64,000 nt of DNA. Origin: Engraulis encrasicolus (Eukaryota > Chordata > Actinopteri > Clupeiformes > Engraulidae). Location of the stretch: assembly GCF_034702125.1 (NCBI RefSeq), contig NC_085878.1:16865057-16929056 (forward strand), read 5' to 3'. Position 1 is the stretch's first letter. The number at the start of each line of letters is the position of its first letter. The notes below the pieces were generated by a model. The model did no database searches and was not told the origin of the DNA. It saw only the letters and a list, made by a program, of their open reading frames with translations. Below, piece by piece: positions 1 through 14,890 of this stretch. The position numbers and the translations under genes are program-made.

Positions 1-1157
<1,157 letters not shown>

Positions 1158-1381
1158 CTCCGGGGTTAGTGCATTGTTGTCTGAGGTCTGGCTCGAGAGC
1201 AGAACATGTGTGAAACCCTCCTCCTTCCTCACGACGATGTCTCGGAACCGGAAGTTGTTGTTCTCGCTCTGCCGTACGTTGTACCGAAGTCTCTTGTCGA
1301 ACACGTAGCCTTTGTCTTCGGCCAACTTTCTTTTCACTGAGCTGTGAAGGTTTAGGCCTCCATTTGGGACTGTTGCTCCAG
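1158..1381 (-). CDS. cdyl2: cdyl2 exon 3: start of the crotonase-like region
   Basis: This 224-nt exon is bounded by a ttttccag acceptor (ending at 1382) and a GAG|gtaaga donor. It enters in phase 1 and ends on a codon boundary, matching the exon 2 end. The translation contains NGGLNLHS, KRKL, FDKRLRY, FRDIVVRKEEGFTH and LLSSQTSDNNALTPE. These match vertebrate CDYL2 just before and at the start of the enoyl-CoA hydratase/isomerase-like (crotonase-fold) domain. In the CDY family this domain binds CoA and histone deacetylases and is a transcriptional corepressor module. The exons for the rest of that domain are outside the window. CDYL (the paralogue) is less likely, because the segment reads FTHVLLSSQTSDNNALTPE as in CDYL2 rather than the CDYL-type SSENNSLNPE. 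Confidence 0.93.
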
Positions 1382-4300
1382 CTGGAAAAATAATGATAGG
1401 AAGAGTCAGTTTTATCTGATCCGACAACTGCTATGTTGGTTGCACATGTTCAGATTATTTTGTGAAATAAGCCTTAGTCCAAGAAAATGAATGTGTTTAA
1501 CACATTATTGTGACTTTATTTACATATATAGGCATGGTGCTGGTAAAGTAAATATTTCATAATAGAAGCCTATGTATTATTAATGCGCTGATGGAGGCAA
1601 AAACAGAGCCCCGTAACACTAGAATATAAAACTGAAATGAACCTTTAAAATAAAACTCGGCTCTAAAATAAAGTTTGGGTTTTAAAGGTGGGACTTAAAA
1701 CCCAAACGTTCCAATTCTTCCAAACTTCCCAATTCTTTCATTCCACAGCCAAGGTTCCACACTAAAGGCATCATCATCTTCAGTTTTAAGATTGGCCTCC
1801 AACAACAGCGACACTACCAGATATTAAAGGTGTAAAGTTACTATCCGGTCAGACATGAATGTAGCTGTCAGACAGTTTTAAAATGATCTTGACATCTTAT
1901 CAACTCAAATGTTGGCTGGGAGAAAGTGCAGTGATGGCAAAAGAGATGGGATGTGCAGTTCTTTATCTTAGTAAGAAGCCTGACAGTAGAAATACAGAGA
2001 GGACGAGATTGTGTTGAGATAAATGTGTTCAATGACCTCAGTGTCTTTGAAAATGAGAATAGATCTAATCTTGTATATAATACATATTTCTGTGTGGAGA
2101 GCTGCAAGACTGTATTAGCTTTGCAATGTGATGGTCAAAGATTATTTTGCTGTTAAACCAGAAACCAAGAATATTTGCAACAGGTTTCACACAACCCAAA
2201 AATGGAATTGGTCCAAGAGATGGTAAATATGTTTGGCCATGCTTTGATTCAATCAGAACGGGGAATATGTTTAACAAGCACATTTAGAATGATTTAGATG
2301 TCGAAAGATTATGCAATATCATTTGTCCTTTAAAAAAAAAAACTTTTGTTGACACCCATTTTAGGCACAATAATATGACGAAATGCCAACTTATAGTATC
2401 TAACAAAATAGAATACTTATTTTCTTGTCAACCGCGTCCATTCAAGGTCGATTAAGGCTATGTGTGCTGAGGACAGACACATAATACTTCCACTCCACTT
2501 GCAGAGACCATGAACAAATTCAGAATCAATGAGTACCATCATTGACAAGCCTGAACTAAAAAGGCAGCCATTTGTAACACCATGGATTCATAGGCCAATG
2601 AACCTCTTAGCTTGAGGTGCTCAATTCTCTGTACTCTTTAATCCCAACTGCACTGATCACTGCAGTAACCAAAGCAACAGCCAAGTCTCTAGGCATCAGG
2701 TGGACTACACTTAGTGAGTTTCAACAGCTTGGCACAATGGTTGTAACTCTAGCACTGTTTAATGCGGGATCCTGACACTAGTTCAGTGTTTTGAAATGCA
2801 TCTGTCTCAGAGTCTCTCCTAACATGCTGTTACCCTTGAGGCACACCTGATCAGCACATATTGGCCCTGATTGCTTGAACACCTGTTACCCTGATATGAA
2901 CAAATTATGTGTTACAGGGCTTGGCCTGTGATATTTGTCCTTCCAACATATGCTGGGTGCCAATTGGCAAACAGATTTTAAAACAGATTTAGCCACTTTC
3001 TAGTAACAAAACAAAAACACAACATTGTCCCTAGTCATACCACTGTCCTCTTCACAACTTCTGTCATAATGGAATAAGGAAGAGATTACTTGATGGATTA
3101 ACACATTGAATGCCAAGTAGGGGTGCAAATAACAATCAATATATATCGATGCATCGATCCTACGGCTGACGATCGGATAGAATCATATCGTATCATGAGG
3201 CATTCTTCGAAAGTGTCAGTTTCCAAAGGGTGGCGGCATGGCCGTAACTACCATTGAGGACACATAGGTCATGTCCTCTGTATTTTTTTTTCAGTAATGT
3301 AAAATGTATCTATGATGAAAATCGATATATGATCAACAATGATAAAATCAGACTGTATATGCCACCCACATTTATCCTCAAGGCAGTGATTAATGAAAAC
3401 AAACTTAAAAGTTTGTCTGAAGTGTTTGAAGCATTCTAAATGTACAATGTGCAGTAAATGCATGCAGTATTTGACCTCTGTATTTGAAAATGTCTGGTTA
3501 TGTCCCTGGGTGGTGGTAATGCTACATAGATTCCCAACTGCCATAAAGCAAACAAGTAGAAGAAAGCAAGACTCGCGCCAGGTCGGGAGATGTTAGTCTC
3601 ATCTCATGGAAGGGTTGGCTTCGTAACATGCGACCAGTAATGGAGGGAAAAGGGAAGCAGAAATGAAAAAAGAAGGAAGGAGCAACAGGTGCGCTTTTTT
3701 ATTCTTCAGACGTCCTTGTCTGGTCAATTGCAATGCAAAATCGCGCCACGGGGTAATATTTGAAAGGTTTCCAGAGGACACATCATCCTTGTCACCACAG
3801 AAAAAAAAAACTAATTCCATTCTCTTCTGGCGTCATTCCTTTTAGGTACTTGATGGCATTACACAAATGAGACACCCTTGATGATGTGACGCTTTAAAGC
3901 ATTTTCAAGCCAAAAGGACTAAAAAGAGAAAACCTTAATATGATAGTACTGGGTAATGCCACACAGTCATGGCTTCAGCATGGGAAAACAGTCTCTCTGA
4001 TCATTTATCAAGAAATACAGTGATATTTTGCTGTTGCTCCGAATATATTCCATGATATCATGCAATGTATTTTCGACTGCTTCAGGGTCTTAACTTTCCA
4101 AAAGACCTTAAGCATATACAGTACATATAGGCCAAATCCATATAGGCTACATTTTGGGAGTGCCGAGCTTACAACATTTGAAAAACAGAACAGCAAAGGC
4201 CGGTGTGGAGATACAGTTATTCAGTGTTTGCGATGGTTTGCTATGCTGCCGTTTTTTTAAACTGCATTTTAATGCGAACACCAGTTTACATACAAACAAT

Positions 4301-4754
4301 ACTATATAAAGTAAAATGTACTTGGGCTTTTAGCTGAAAATTGCATCGGGAATGTGACAAGATCTAACTGTTTCTGCATTTTTAGCTGGAAAACGGGATG
4401 TGATTTTTCCTAAGGCACAGAGGGCTGTTTAGAAAAGATAGATGGCCTCCCAGGCACAGACGCACTGCTGGGCCAAGCAGCTGCAGAGGCAACTCTCCCT
4501 AGACTCTAATGCTGCTCCACAGCCTTTAAAGCCTCACACAGTGGGAGCATGGTGAATTAGTTTAAAAAAGACAAGCCTGCATACAAAAATTTAATACATA
4601 CAGTCCTCCTCATCATGGTCCTGTTTCACCTAAACAGTCTTTGCAAGGGGGAAACACATAAGCCTATGTTGTGCAGTGTGCACCATTGAATGGTTAACAG
4701 CAGCTTGTTTTGTTAATGCCATGTTAGAAAGTTCAAACAAATACACAAGAGTGT
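1382..4754 (-). other. cdyl2: cdyl2 intron 2, distal part
   Basis: This is non-coding sequence. I see only a small perfect hairpin at 1673-1707 (13-bp arms gtttgggttttaa / ttaaaacccaaac) and a degenerate repeat near 3116-3200. No exon or RNA gene was recognised. Confidence 0.7.
3116..3205. mobile_element. Degenerate hAT MITE fragment
   Basis: The sequence gtaggggtgcaaataacaat followed by atcgatgcatcgat resembles the end of the common fish MITE type that starts TAGGGGTGCAAC and continues into TATCGATGCATCG. I find only one end and no target duplication, so this is a remnant. Confidence 0.35.
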
Positions 4755-4834
4755 GCACACACGCATACACACACAGACACACACAGACACAGAGACATAC
4801 AGACACAGACACAGACACACACACGCACGCGCGT

Positions 4835-4930
<96 letters not shown>
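4755..4930. repeat. CA microsatellite with CACGCA/CAGACA variants
   Basis: About 176 bp of CA repeat, imperfect on the left (cacaga, cacgca) and pure on the right. It lies in cdyl2 intron 2. Cys-Val and His-Thr reading frames across it are artefacts of the repeat. Confidence 0.97.
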
Positions 4931-4932
<2 letters not shown>

Positions 4933-7841
4933 GATCAATAGTCCAAGAACTTCACTATATCTTCCCCATGCCTTAATCTTCTCATGCTGCTCAGCTGATG
5001 CACTTCACTGGCCAGCCTACCTGCCTGGGCCACACTCTTATCACACACTGTTGTTAGGCATTCAAGTACCATAGCACGAATAACACACTTCTCTTCATGT
5101 TTCCCAGATGCATCCGCTAAAATGGGATGTCTTTAATGTCAGATCAAACAAACAAATGTGGTGCACACCGAAAATCAATTTTGAACGGACGAGGATGGCA
5201 TCATATTATCAGGTGAATTTAAATATTGATGAGGGCATGTTCTTGTCAGATTTCTTTTTAACACAGACCCGTGTTATTTTAGAAGTGTCTGGAAATTTGC
5301 ATAAAAAATCTATACTTATCACTAGCCTCCACCCATTCGCATTGGCTAAGGTCTGAGCTATTCTGGAATTGTTGCTGGAAGGCAATTCTACCTGAGTGGA
5401 CATTCTCCCCTCAATTTGAAACCAGACGTTCCTTAGAGCTCTAACTCCTGAGGGAGATTAAGTAGTTTGGTACAACATTGGATCCATCTTGGCCACGTCG
5501 CTGGCACAGATGCGTTTAAAAACACCTTCCGTGTGTGTTTACTTGCTTGATGATGGAAGAGGAAATGGTCTAGGTAGTTAAAGCTTAGTGTTTCTCATGC
5601 CTTGTTTCAAGTCCAAGGGCCTGATGGAATTTTGACTGCAGAGATTGTGTAGTCTAGCTTCCTTCCCAGAGCATTTCTCAATGCGAAATGTCACACAGAC
5701 ACAAATATAACCTTCGCTGTCACATCCCTTTTATGTCTTTTTCAAGCACGGTTGTAGTCATTGTTATGGATTTTGATTGTGCCACTGTCTCCGGGATGGC
5801 TCTGTAATTTCTTATAACAAAGAGACTTGATTTGACATAGGCACACACAATAATACATTTTGAGCAAACCACACCAGTTTCCAGTTATGCTATAAAAAAA
5901 GCCTTTTAAGGAATAGTGAAGTCGAACTGATAATTGTCTGTTTTCAAGTGAAAGCCTCTGAAGCACAGCAAAGCCACATCAAACATGTCAAGATATTCTG
6001 CACAAAACACTGATCACTGACATAAAAAACAATATCATCAAATGCAGACAGGCAGTCAAGGTTCTGGGGGCAATAAGAACAGCAATTTCGACTTTATTTA
6101 CCATTCCCCAGAATGGTTTTGACCATCATTAGTAAGCTCAATGCAAGCTGAAAAATGTGATGTCAGCAATCTGTCAATCTTGGCAAGGCTTTGAACAATG
6201 ATAAAGATGGACTGGGCCTTTATACTTGGATTAGCAAGCATTGTATGAAAGAAGCACATCTGGAAGACCTCAAGCAGAAAAAAATGAAAACACACCACAC
6301 CACACCATACCACTCAAATCACCACGTCTTGCTACACACCACACCACACCACACTAAGAGAAACATCACAATAGGGCATCACCTCTGAACTGTGAAAAAT
6401 TGAGCTCAAAACATTGCACATGTGCACATTTCTCAGTAGTTGTGTTTCACAGTAATGCAAGAGTGTACATTAACGGTACGCTTATTTCAATTGTCTCAAT
6501 TTGCGTGTACAGTTATAAGGTCTACTGAAAGCCAACACACAAACAAACTTGGAGATTGAGAAAGAGAGGCATGCACACAAATTGACCTGAAAATGAGTTC
6601 TGCTTCCACCCAACTTCTGTTTGTAAGAGTATGGAGTCACATTGCCGAATAATGATGTGCTAGAGTCATTATTACGAGGACCATTTGGGACAAGGGCTGT
6701 GGACAATTGCCTGACTGGATGATGCAACAAACTGCATACTGAGTGTACTACTATACGATCAATGTTGGACCATTGCCGGGGGAAAAAAACAATGCAGTAA
6801 AAATATGTGAAGCTTCCAGATGTAATAAAACAATATGTTTGGGCTGAGTGCACCCTGTCATAGTGGTCAGCGATCATCACGGCTTACTGAGGCACACCAC
6901 GGTTATGAATTTCATCCTTGGGACTGCCAGAGCAGTGCCCCCAGAACAGGTACTTAACCTCACATTGCACCACTGGGACTGCTCACTGTAAATTGTTCTG
7001 GTCTGGACAAGGGGGGATTTGAAGGACAAGTCATATTATGTCAGGCACTCCTACAGTGTCTACAGGCCTATGCAATGTTTTAAGAGTTCTGTATTTAGTT
7101 ATAGGTTTACCCCTTCCCCCATTTCCCCCTTCTTTGTTTGCTAGTGTACCTTTTCTGTTATTAATCAGCTCTTACTAGAGTGTGACATACACATATACAT
7201 ACACTAATAGCTTTTTGTATTACATCTGTCAACCCTTATTCTGCGACTTATGTGAAATAATTATATTCCGTGCCTGGCTAATTTGCCTTCTGCGTCCTCT
7301 ATTAAAAATTGCAACACTGCCTTAAGACGTTTCCAGTTTGTCAAAATAAATATATATTTTTGAGTTCACCGCTTTATTTATAGAAGTGAGCAAAGAATCA
7401 AAAGAAAACTGCAGCACAATGCACTTATTGCTGTGGGCTCATTGCCACCTGGAAGAAAAGGATGAATGGAGCTTGCCGGCCGTTTCCCCTGCAGAGAAGA
7501 TGGAAGACCTGGCCCCCCAGCCAGCCGGCTATATTCCCAGCCAGTCATAACAGAGGAGCCCTCCTATTGTTGCAGCTCTCATTGAAACCATGGCTGGAAA
7601 CATCAACACAACATGCTCCACAGCCTGCCACCTTTAAACGCCCTGCCAACCGATGACACCAGAGAGACATCTTCCAGTCACCACGGCTGGCATCAGCGTT
7701 GGCGTTTTTTTTAGGAGCTTCAGGATGCTTCTGGCCTAGGGGTCCACTTGGACACAGGCGGATCAGACCACTCTACTTCTGTGCTTGTTTACTCTGTAAA
7801 GCATCGAATTAGTGTGGTCTGGCCACGATGGATTGGCCAGG
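4931..7841 (-). other. cdyl2: cdyl2 intron 2, middle part
   Basis: Non-coding intron. The only structure seen is a small CACAC-type repeat at about 6291-6352, split in two blocks. No coding exon or RNA gene was recognised. Confidence 0.65.
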
Positions 7842-8164
7842 TACACTCTAAGAAAATTTCCCTGCAAAATAGCGGCAGTTACTGGCAATTATATTTACCT
7901 GTAATTCTACTGTTATTTCACACCAAAAATCAAATACAGCTCATTGCTGTTTAATGTATCACAGTATATAACATTTTCTCAGCAGCAATTGAACTGTTAA
8001 ATAACAGTACTCTACAGAACGTTCACAGTATTAGTATTGTTAAACTAAAAGTGCTCTACAATATTTATGCAGTAGTATGAGTAAAATAACAGTACATTTC
8101 AGTTAAAAAGTTGAATTGTACTGTGTGATGACAGGCAAATACTGGGTCATAGTTGTATTCATGA

Positions 8165-8275
8165 ATATGGCCATGGCAACTTCCCACCCCACCCATCATT
8201 CTGCATAACTGTGGTACCCTGGCCATGTTACCACCCCACCCTCCCATCGTTCACCATGACTGGAGTGCCTTGAGC
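8165..8275. repeat. Imperfect tandem duplication, about 52-bp unit
   Basis: Two adjacent units share ggccatg..acttcccaccccaccc and ggccatgttaccaccccaccc. They lie within the transposon at 7842-9701. Confidence 0.5.
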
Positions 8276-8584
8276 ATGATACTATGGCGCTATGCTGTAT
8301 TGAGAAAATGGTTTGCGGTGGTCCTTTGAAAGTGTGGGCATGAATAAAATTTTAGATTACGCAGTGCTATGTTACAATGATAGTGTGCAAGGTGGGCTTT
8401 TACTGTATCTCTTGATGAGCCAATGATGAATATAGCATTGGTCAGTCTTTAAAAAATTATTTTGCACCAAGTAGCACAGCAAGCAAGCAGCACTACAAGC
8501 TAGCTCTCAAAGCAATGCTAGCTCTCAAAGCAGCAGGCACATTATATGCAACAATGCCACAAATGATGCCGCATACAGCAAGCT

Positions 8585-8665
8585 TTCACAAAGAGGAAAG
8601 TGTGCAAGCATGTAAGCAAGCTTGTAGGCAAGCTTGTAGGCAAACAAGTGCTATGCTGTGCCATG
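8585..8665. repeat. Short GCAAGCTTGTAG minisatellite
   Basis: Units of aagcaagcttgtaggc are repeated with small changes, and related AAGCAAGCAG and CAGCCAGCAGG words flank them. This is a simple low-complexity block. Confidence 0.6.
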
Positions 8666-9131
8666 CAGGCCAGCCAGCAGGCAGGCAAGCAACTGAAGTG
8701 TTGACAGTCCAGATTTATATACAGGTGCAAGAGTACCATGTGACCAGAGTCATCAGGCCCTTGGCAGGTGACGCCCGTAATTGAATAATGGCATAACAGC
8801 CCTACTCAGGTGAGGCCAGGCACTGATTAGCAGATTGGTTTAGATGGGGCTGCTTGTTGCAAGAGTGTTACAAGTTCTTAAAATGTTTCAGCCATTCACA
8901 CTTTCATCACTATCAAAATGCATGTGCTACTCACACTTTGCTGCATCAAGCACTTTTTAAGTATTGTAGTTTCCTTAGAAATTGTTTCATCATGCTTGAT
9001 AGTATCAGATTATCTTTAACCAGTCAGAATGACTTCAATTCTTCAGGTGGTATTGAAGTTTGATGGTGATCACGGACAAGTGGGGGATGAATGGGTTTCA
9101 ATGGTGCTGCCTAAAATAACTTGTTATTTTC

Positions 9132-9539
9132 TAGAGATGCACCGGATCCGGTTCCGGTTCCTGATCCGTCAAGCTAATAGAGTTTTTCACAGGATCCGGG
9201 TCCGGCAGGATCTTAAGCAGTGGATCCGGTATCCGGCATGTTACCTACAAATCAGGGTCTGGTGCATGTCTAGCCTAGGCTTTTCAGTCTTTCACAACCC
9301 CAATCACTGCATGGAGTGAAATCCCTTTGGAAGTGGCTATTGCAGGCAGTGTGGCAATAAGCCAATGAGTCTAAAAAATAGTTTGCGCCAACGTAATAAA
9401 AAGGGCCCACGTGTGCGAGTAGACTATATGTTTCAACCCTTTTGTAGGATCCGGTATCCGGTTCCGGATCTGGCAGGATCTTAAGCAGTGGATCTGGTAT
9501 CCGGCAGGATCCTAAAAATCAGGATCCGGTGCATCTCTA
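9132..9539. mobile_element. hAT MITE with TAGAGATGCACCGGATCC ends
   Basis: Perfect terminal inverted repeats tagagatgcaccggatcc / ggatccggtgcatctcta bound a 408-bp element. Flanks ttattttc and gttttttc match at 6 of 8 positions, consistent with an eroded 8-bp hAT target duplication. Internally the motif GGATCCGG/TATCCGGCAGGATC recurs. About 85 bp at 9190-9275 is a direct copy of the right terminus, including a degenerate right end. Confidence 0.8.
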
Positions 9540-10073
9540 GTTTTTTCCACAACGGCGAATACTGCTATTGTGCAGTACTTACTGTTTATGCTCAATATGT
9601 GACTCAAAGTAATATTTTCACAGTAGTTGTCTGTTTTTTCGAAAAACAGTAGAATGCTGTTGCAGAATTGCCGTAAATAAACAGCTATTTGTTACAGTGT
9701 ACCTCTATTGTTGTCTTTTGAACCACACATGCAATAGGGCATCACTGCCAGAACCAATGAGAGAAGCAGTAACCATGGCCTGCTCAGTAACTACAAACAT
9801 ACAAGGGTAGAGCGATGAGACAAATTTGATAGAAAATCTACTAAGCTTCAGAGGCTAGACCTTAACCACATTACACATGGATTTATGTTGTAATGAATTC
9901 TTAATGATAGGGTACATCTAGATTTCCAGGCTACCCATAGAGAATACAGATGATGCTGTGAGAGCTTTCTCGGCATCTGTTGCTACTGTGGGGCATTTGA
10001 AGCACTGTTGGGCTGGGTGTCAGTTACAGCACTCCTGCCAGAAACAGTGGTCAGTGTGGGCTTGTCAGCTTAG

Positions 10074-10810
<737 letters not shown>

Positions 10811-12323
10811 GGGGCCTTATTTATAACGGGTGCGTACGCACAAAAGACTGCGCACGCCAAGTTCACCGCAAGGTTTGCTATTTATAGAAAAAGAACTTGG
10901 CGGTAAACATGCGTAGCCCCACGCAAAGTTTGACCCATGCGTAGGAACTAAACAAAAGACCAAACGCGGAAAGCGCGACCTCGGGAGGTAGCTGGAAGAA
11001 CGACCCGAAATTGGTTGAAGAAAAAAATCGAAGGTCACGTGTCACGATAGCCACTTTAACATTAGTTAATCCAGTTCGCAACGAAAACGCGGTTGTTTGT
11101 TGTTTGGTAATGGTGCAAAATAATAAGTAGGCCTACCTGGCCTATCCATAGACACATGCATGTTTTGTAAGGAAGTAATAGACGCTTCAAATTTTACGTT
11201 TAGGGTAGGCCTACATTACATTTGGAAATACCCTACATTTTATTAACAATAACCACGGACCTTTCCAGTATCAGGCTAATCGTATTGGTTGGCTATAAAG
11301 TGTTCCGAGTCTGCAAGGAATTACGTCAACATTTAAGCCAGTTGCAGAATCATCTGCTCGAGTCCCAAGTGCATCTGTAATGGTTGATTTTCTCAGCCAT
11401 ACAGGCAAGCATACAGCCAAGTGCCATACTAATGGACAGCTTCGTTTATCTTGTTGCATGTCATTTCTTTTCCATGCGGTTATTCGTCATCAAAGAAGCA
11501 GAGGTGTGCATTTGACAGCTGGCCTTATACACTGATAATGCACGTTTATAATACACACATTTAATAAATACAGACTAGAAAATGCCCATATGTCATGCTG
11601 TCTGTGGATATGTCGATCGACAGTTGGGGCGTCGCTTTGAACTGAAAGCAGACAGCTGCGCGCAGTGACCAACAGTAATTGTTGAAAAAAAATTAAACCC
11701 GGTGCATATGAGGTGCGATGAGACAGCGAATAGATTTTCTACCGGTGAATTTCACATGTGGACATGCCATGTGAGATGTTTCCTTGACGCAGCTATTTTT
11801 CCCCTTGTTCACAACTCAATTAATACTACATGTCCATGACTTGGCAGGTTCATGTCCATGCCATCCTTATTTATTTATTTATTTTTACTTTTGGAATAGC
11901 GTGACTTTTGCGAACATAACCATCCACATGCTGCAATTCGAGGGATTATTTTTGTAGGCTACGACTTCCCAAACTTAACTGCTCCACTTTGCCCAACGTT
12001 CCCTAGGCCTATCTAATAAAACTGTTTGCTCCACATGTGGTAAATAGGCTATCTCGTCTGCTTTCCGCACGCCGTCCACAGATATAAATATTCATTTTGG
12101 GCGTTTCACTGAATATTCATAGATAATTATGGGTGTGTCCACAGGTGCGCACATTTGCCGCAACTTCAGAGTCTGTTGGGATTTATAAAGGGAAATCGAC
12201 GTGGAACGTGCGTGCGCCATGCTTTATAAATCTGAATATTTTCTTGCGCACGCACATCCTGAGTTTCGTGCGTGCCCCATCTTTTGGCGTATTTCTTCCG
12301 CAAAGTTTTATAAATGAGGCCTC
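10811..12323. mobile_element. Non-autonomous transposon with GGGGCCTTATTTATAA ends
   Basis: The left end ggggccttatttataa and the reversed right end gaggcctcatttataa match at 14 of 16 positions. Sub-terminal sequence on both sides is rich in GCGCACGC/TGCGTGCGC words, a signature I associate with fish Harbinger-type MITEs (family assignment from memory). No transposase frame is recognisable over 1.5 kb. I could not resolve a target duplication, so the outermost bases are approximate. Confidence 0.6.
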
Positions 12324-12364
12324 TGGTTTCTCCACAGGGTTAGGTGGAGGGTTTCCTGGTTTCT

Positions 12365-12618
12365 CCACACATTGGCTCCGACAGCACTGCGGAGCACTTT
12401 CGCTTCTGACACAATTCTGACCCCCACACCCAATTTCACACGAACATAGCCGGGATAGTCAATGGGCGGCTCAGACAAAATAGAACTGTCCTCTAATCGC
12501 TTGCCGACATCCGCGAATGTCCGCGGACATCGGCGACAGTGTGTGGGGTTCTATTGAAAACAATGAAATCAAAGTTTTGCAGATCAGTGCTCAGCACTTT
12601 GTCGGAGCCGATGTGCGG
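12365..12618. mobile_element. MITE with CCRCACATYGGCTCCGACA ends
   Basis: The left ccacacattggctccgaca and the reversed right ccgcacatcggctccgaca match at 17 of 19 bases. A further matching GAGCAC block lies inside. The 254-bp element has no coding capacity. The superfamily and target duplication are not resolved. Confidence 0.65.
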
Positions 12619-14890
12619 AGGCCCTTAGAGGCAGGGCAGCCTCGCTTTCAATAGTGATATCAATAGAGGCCACCCTCATCACCTGTGTGCATGCTTGCTG
12701 TGAGCCTTGAATTACACACACAACTATGTGTGACCAAGTGCACATACTTGCTTCAGAATGAAAAGAGCACAACACACGACACTGAAGGCATCATGTAGGG
12801 GGCAGATGGTCAACGGGGCTCTCATTTATATTTTCCATTATTGTTGGAATGCACCGCAACCTCAACATGGAAGTATGAAAGATTGACCCTTGCGGTTCTG
12901 TCAATATTGCACCGTATGCACACACATCTGCGGACATTGTGTCTGGTGCTCTACTACACGCAAACTTGACATGAAATTCACATGGCAATGCATTGTGCAC
13001 AAAAAGTGCACACGCATGTGTATCCAGCAGCAAGCATGTCCCCAGCCTTACTGGCTAGATGGATGCAGGGCTTGCTGGCTGACAAGCCCTGCTGATGGTC
13101 CTCTGGCGGCTCGTGTGTTCATGGGTGGCTGCCACTCTGCCATCTCCCCAAGCCTGCCTCATTCCAGAGACAGCTGCTTCTGATGGTTCCATCAGTATCC
13201 AAGGATGCAATTGGGCTGCCTCTGGGACTCTGGTTGAAGTTGCGACTCTGGGGAGATGTGTGTGCAGGGGACAGAGTTGCCTGCTCTTACGAGTTGCGTT
13301 CAAAATCCAGTGACTGTGAAGGTCATATGATGTAAAGTTTAGATGGACTTTTCATTATCCTATTCAAATGTGGCCAATAATGAATGTGATTTGGTAACAT
13401 ATATTGGTCAGTATTCCAGTATGTATGTGTGCCTACCCTGCTTACACATGTTAATATGAATCTGCTTTCTCTTTAAGAGGAGGATGCAATCAGACCGTAT
13501 GTGATCCCCAGCCTTGCAAGTCAGCCTGCCTTAGCTGCAATCAGACTGTTTCTTGTGTGCTCCCCAGTCCTGTAGTTTACCTCGTTGATTAGCCTTCTCT
13601 CTACATACTGTATTGGCTCTCGCTGTGCAGTATCAGCAAGATTCCATTGTGTGTGTGTCATTTGCCTTTTTTCCTTTATCGAGATGCAGAGGGTTTTTAT
13701 AATCTGTTCCCTATTCTCTATGATCTATTTAAAATCGTATCTATTCTCAATGCCGGATCTATTTTGGTTAACTGTCTATTTCTGGAAACATTACAGGAAT
13801 TTCAAAAGACCTGGCACAATGAAGAGTCTTGCAGTAGACTACAATGCGAATTACAATTACAAATTTAAGCAGCTACTATGAAGAAATTAGTGGAGTGACA
13901 GCATAGAGTAACTCTATCCAAAAAACAAAAATGCTTCAAAATGCATCTGGCAACACTGTGAAGAATCTAATTACATCTTAATATAGGAGTCTGCTGTCAC
14001 TTGAAACCAAAGAGGCGAAAAACCTCTGCATGACTCACATAAACACATGCATACCTGAGGCGAAGCTGATGTATATTTATTGGTGTTCTAGCCGAAGAAG
14101 CAGACAACGCTCAAGTTCCTGTCATTAATTAAATTTAGTCAAACGTAAACGTTCAGAGTTTTCTAATAAAAAAAAAAAAAATCACATAAAATACTGCAAG
14201 CAGGAAATACAAACTGTCTTCTCTGTGGTTGATATAGCTGTTACAAAGGCCCGACAGTTTCAGAGGAGATGACTAATGGAATCTATTTTGATGGCAATGC
14301 CAATGGTTAAGATAAAAAAAAAACTAGGCCACTCTCTCTTCTCTCGCCCCTCTCCTGCCTCGAGGCAAATGTAAAGAAGAAAGGCCATGGAAGTGTTGAA
14401 CTCTACTGCTATGCTGCTATGCTACCTCACACCAAAATGTGCCTCAGAAAGTTAGTAGCACAGATGATGCTGGAACTAAAAATGTAAGTCATTATTGACA
14501 TTCTTGGATGACTCCACCGAAGACCTACCTATCGATCTAAAAAAAACAAAAATGTTTGGCTGTTTGTAAATTAGTTAATATGTAACTGCTTTACATCATT
14601 GGTCTTAATGTTTTGCACAGAAGAGACCGTGTTTATCCGAGACAAGAGCTATGCACTTGGATTTCAAAAGATTATGCAGAGCCCTTTTCCGTACGGAGCA
14701 CCACAACAATCAAACTTTCAGAGTAACCAAGGTCATCCCAAACAATGTGAGTGTGCCATGGGGGTTACAGTGCATGATCATTAATTACCAAGCCTCTCAA
14801 AAACCTTAAGCCTCTAGAAGCTTCATGACTGCATAAAAAACTTTCGACAATTATAAAAGCTGGAAATAATACAAAAAAATGAGTAATTAC
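12619..14890 (-). other. cdyl2: cdyl2 intron 2, proximal part
   Basis: Intronic sequence adjoining the exon 2 donor. I see no exon, RNA gene or clear repeat, only short A-tracts near 14168 and 14316. Confidence 0.65.

Larger units (their letters stand above)
7842..9701. mobile_element. DNA transposon with TACACTSTAASAAA ends
   Basis: The left end gtacactctaagaaaa and the reversed right end gtacactgtaacaaat form an inverted repeat with two mismatches in 16. Both ends are flanked by gtac, and a TA duplication as in Tc1/mariner-type elements is possible. Related AT-rich words (ctactgttattt, cagtagaatgctgt) occur inside both ends. No transposase is visible, so it is non-autonomous. A younger hAT MITE sits inside it at 9132-9539. 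The superfamily is uncertain. Confidence 0.5.

Noticed and set aside
4630..5074. Open frames of Cys-Val or His-Thr repeats over CA/TG runs (also at about 10070-10414, 17785-18005 and 29376-29752)
   Set aside because: They are read straight from dinucleotide repeats, occur in several frames at once, and have no recognisable flanking protein sequence.
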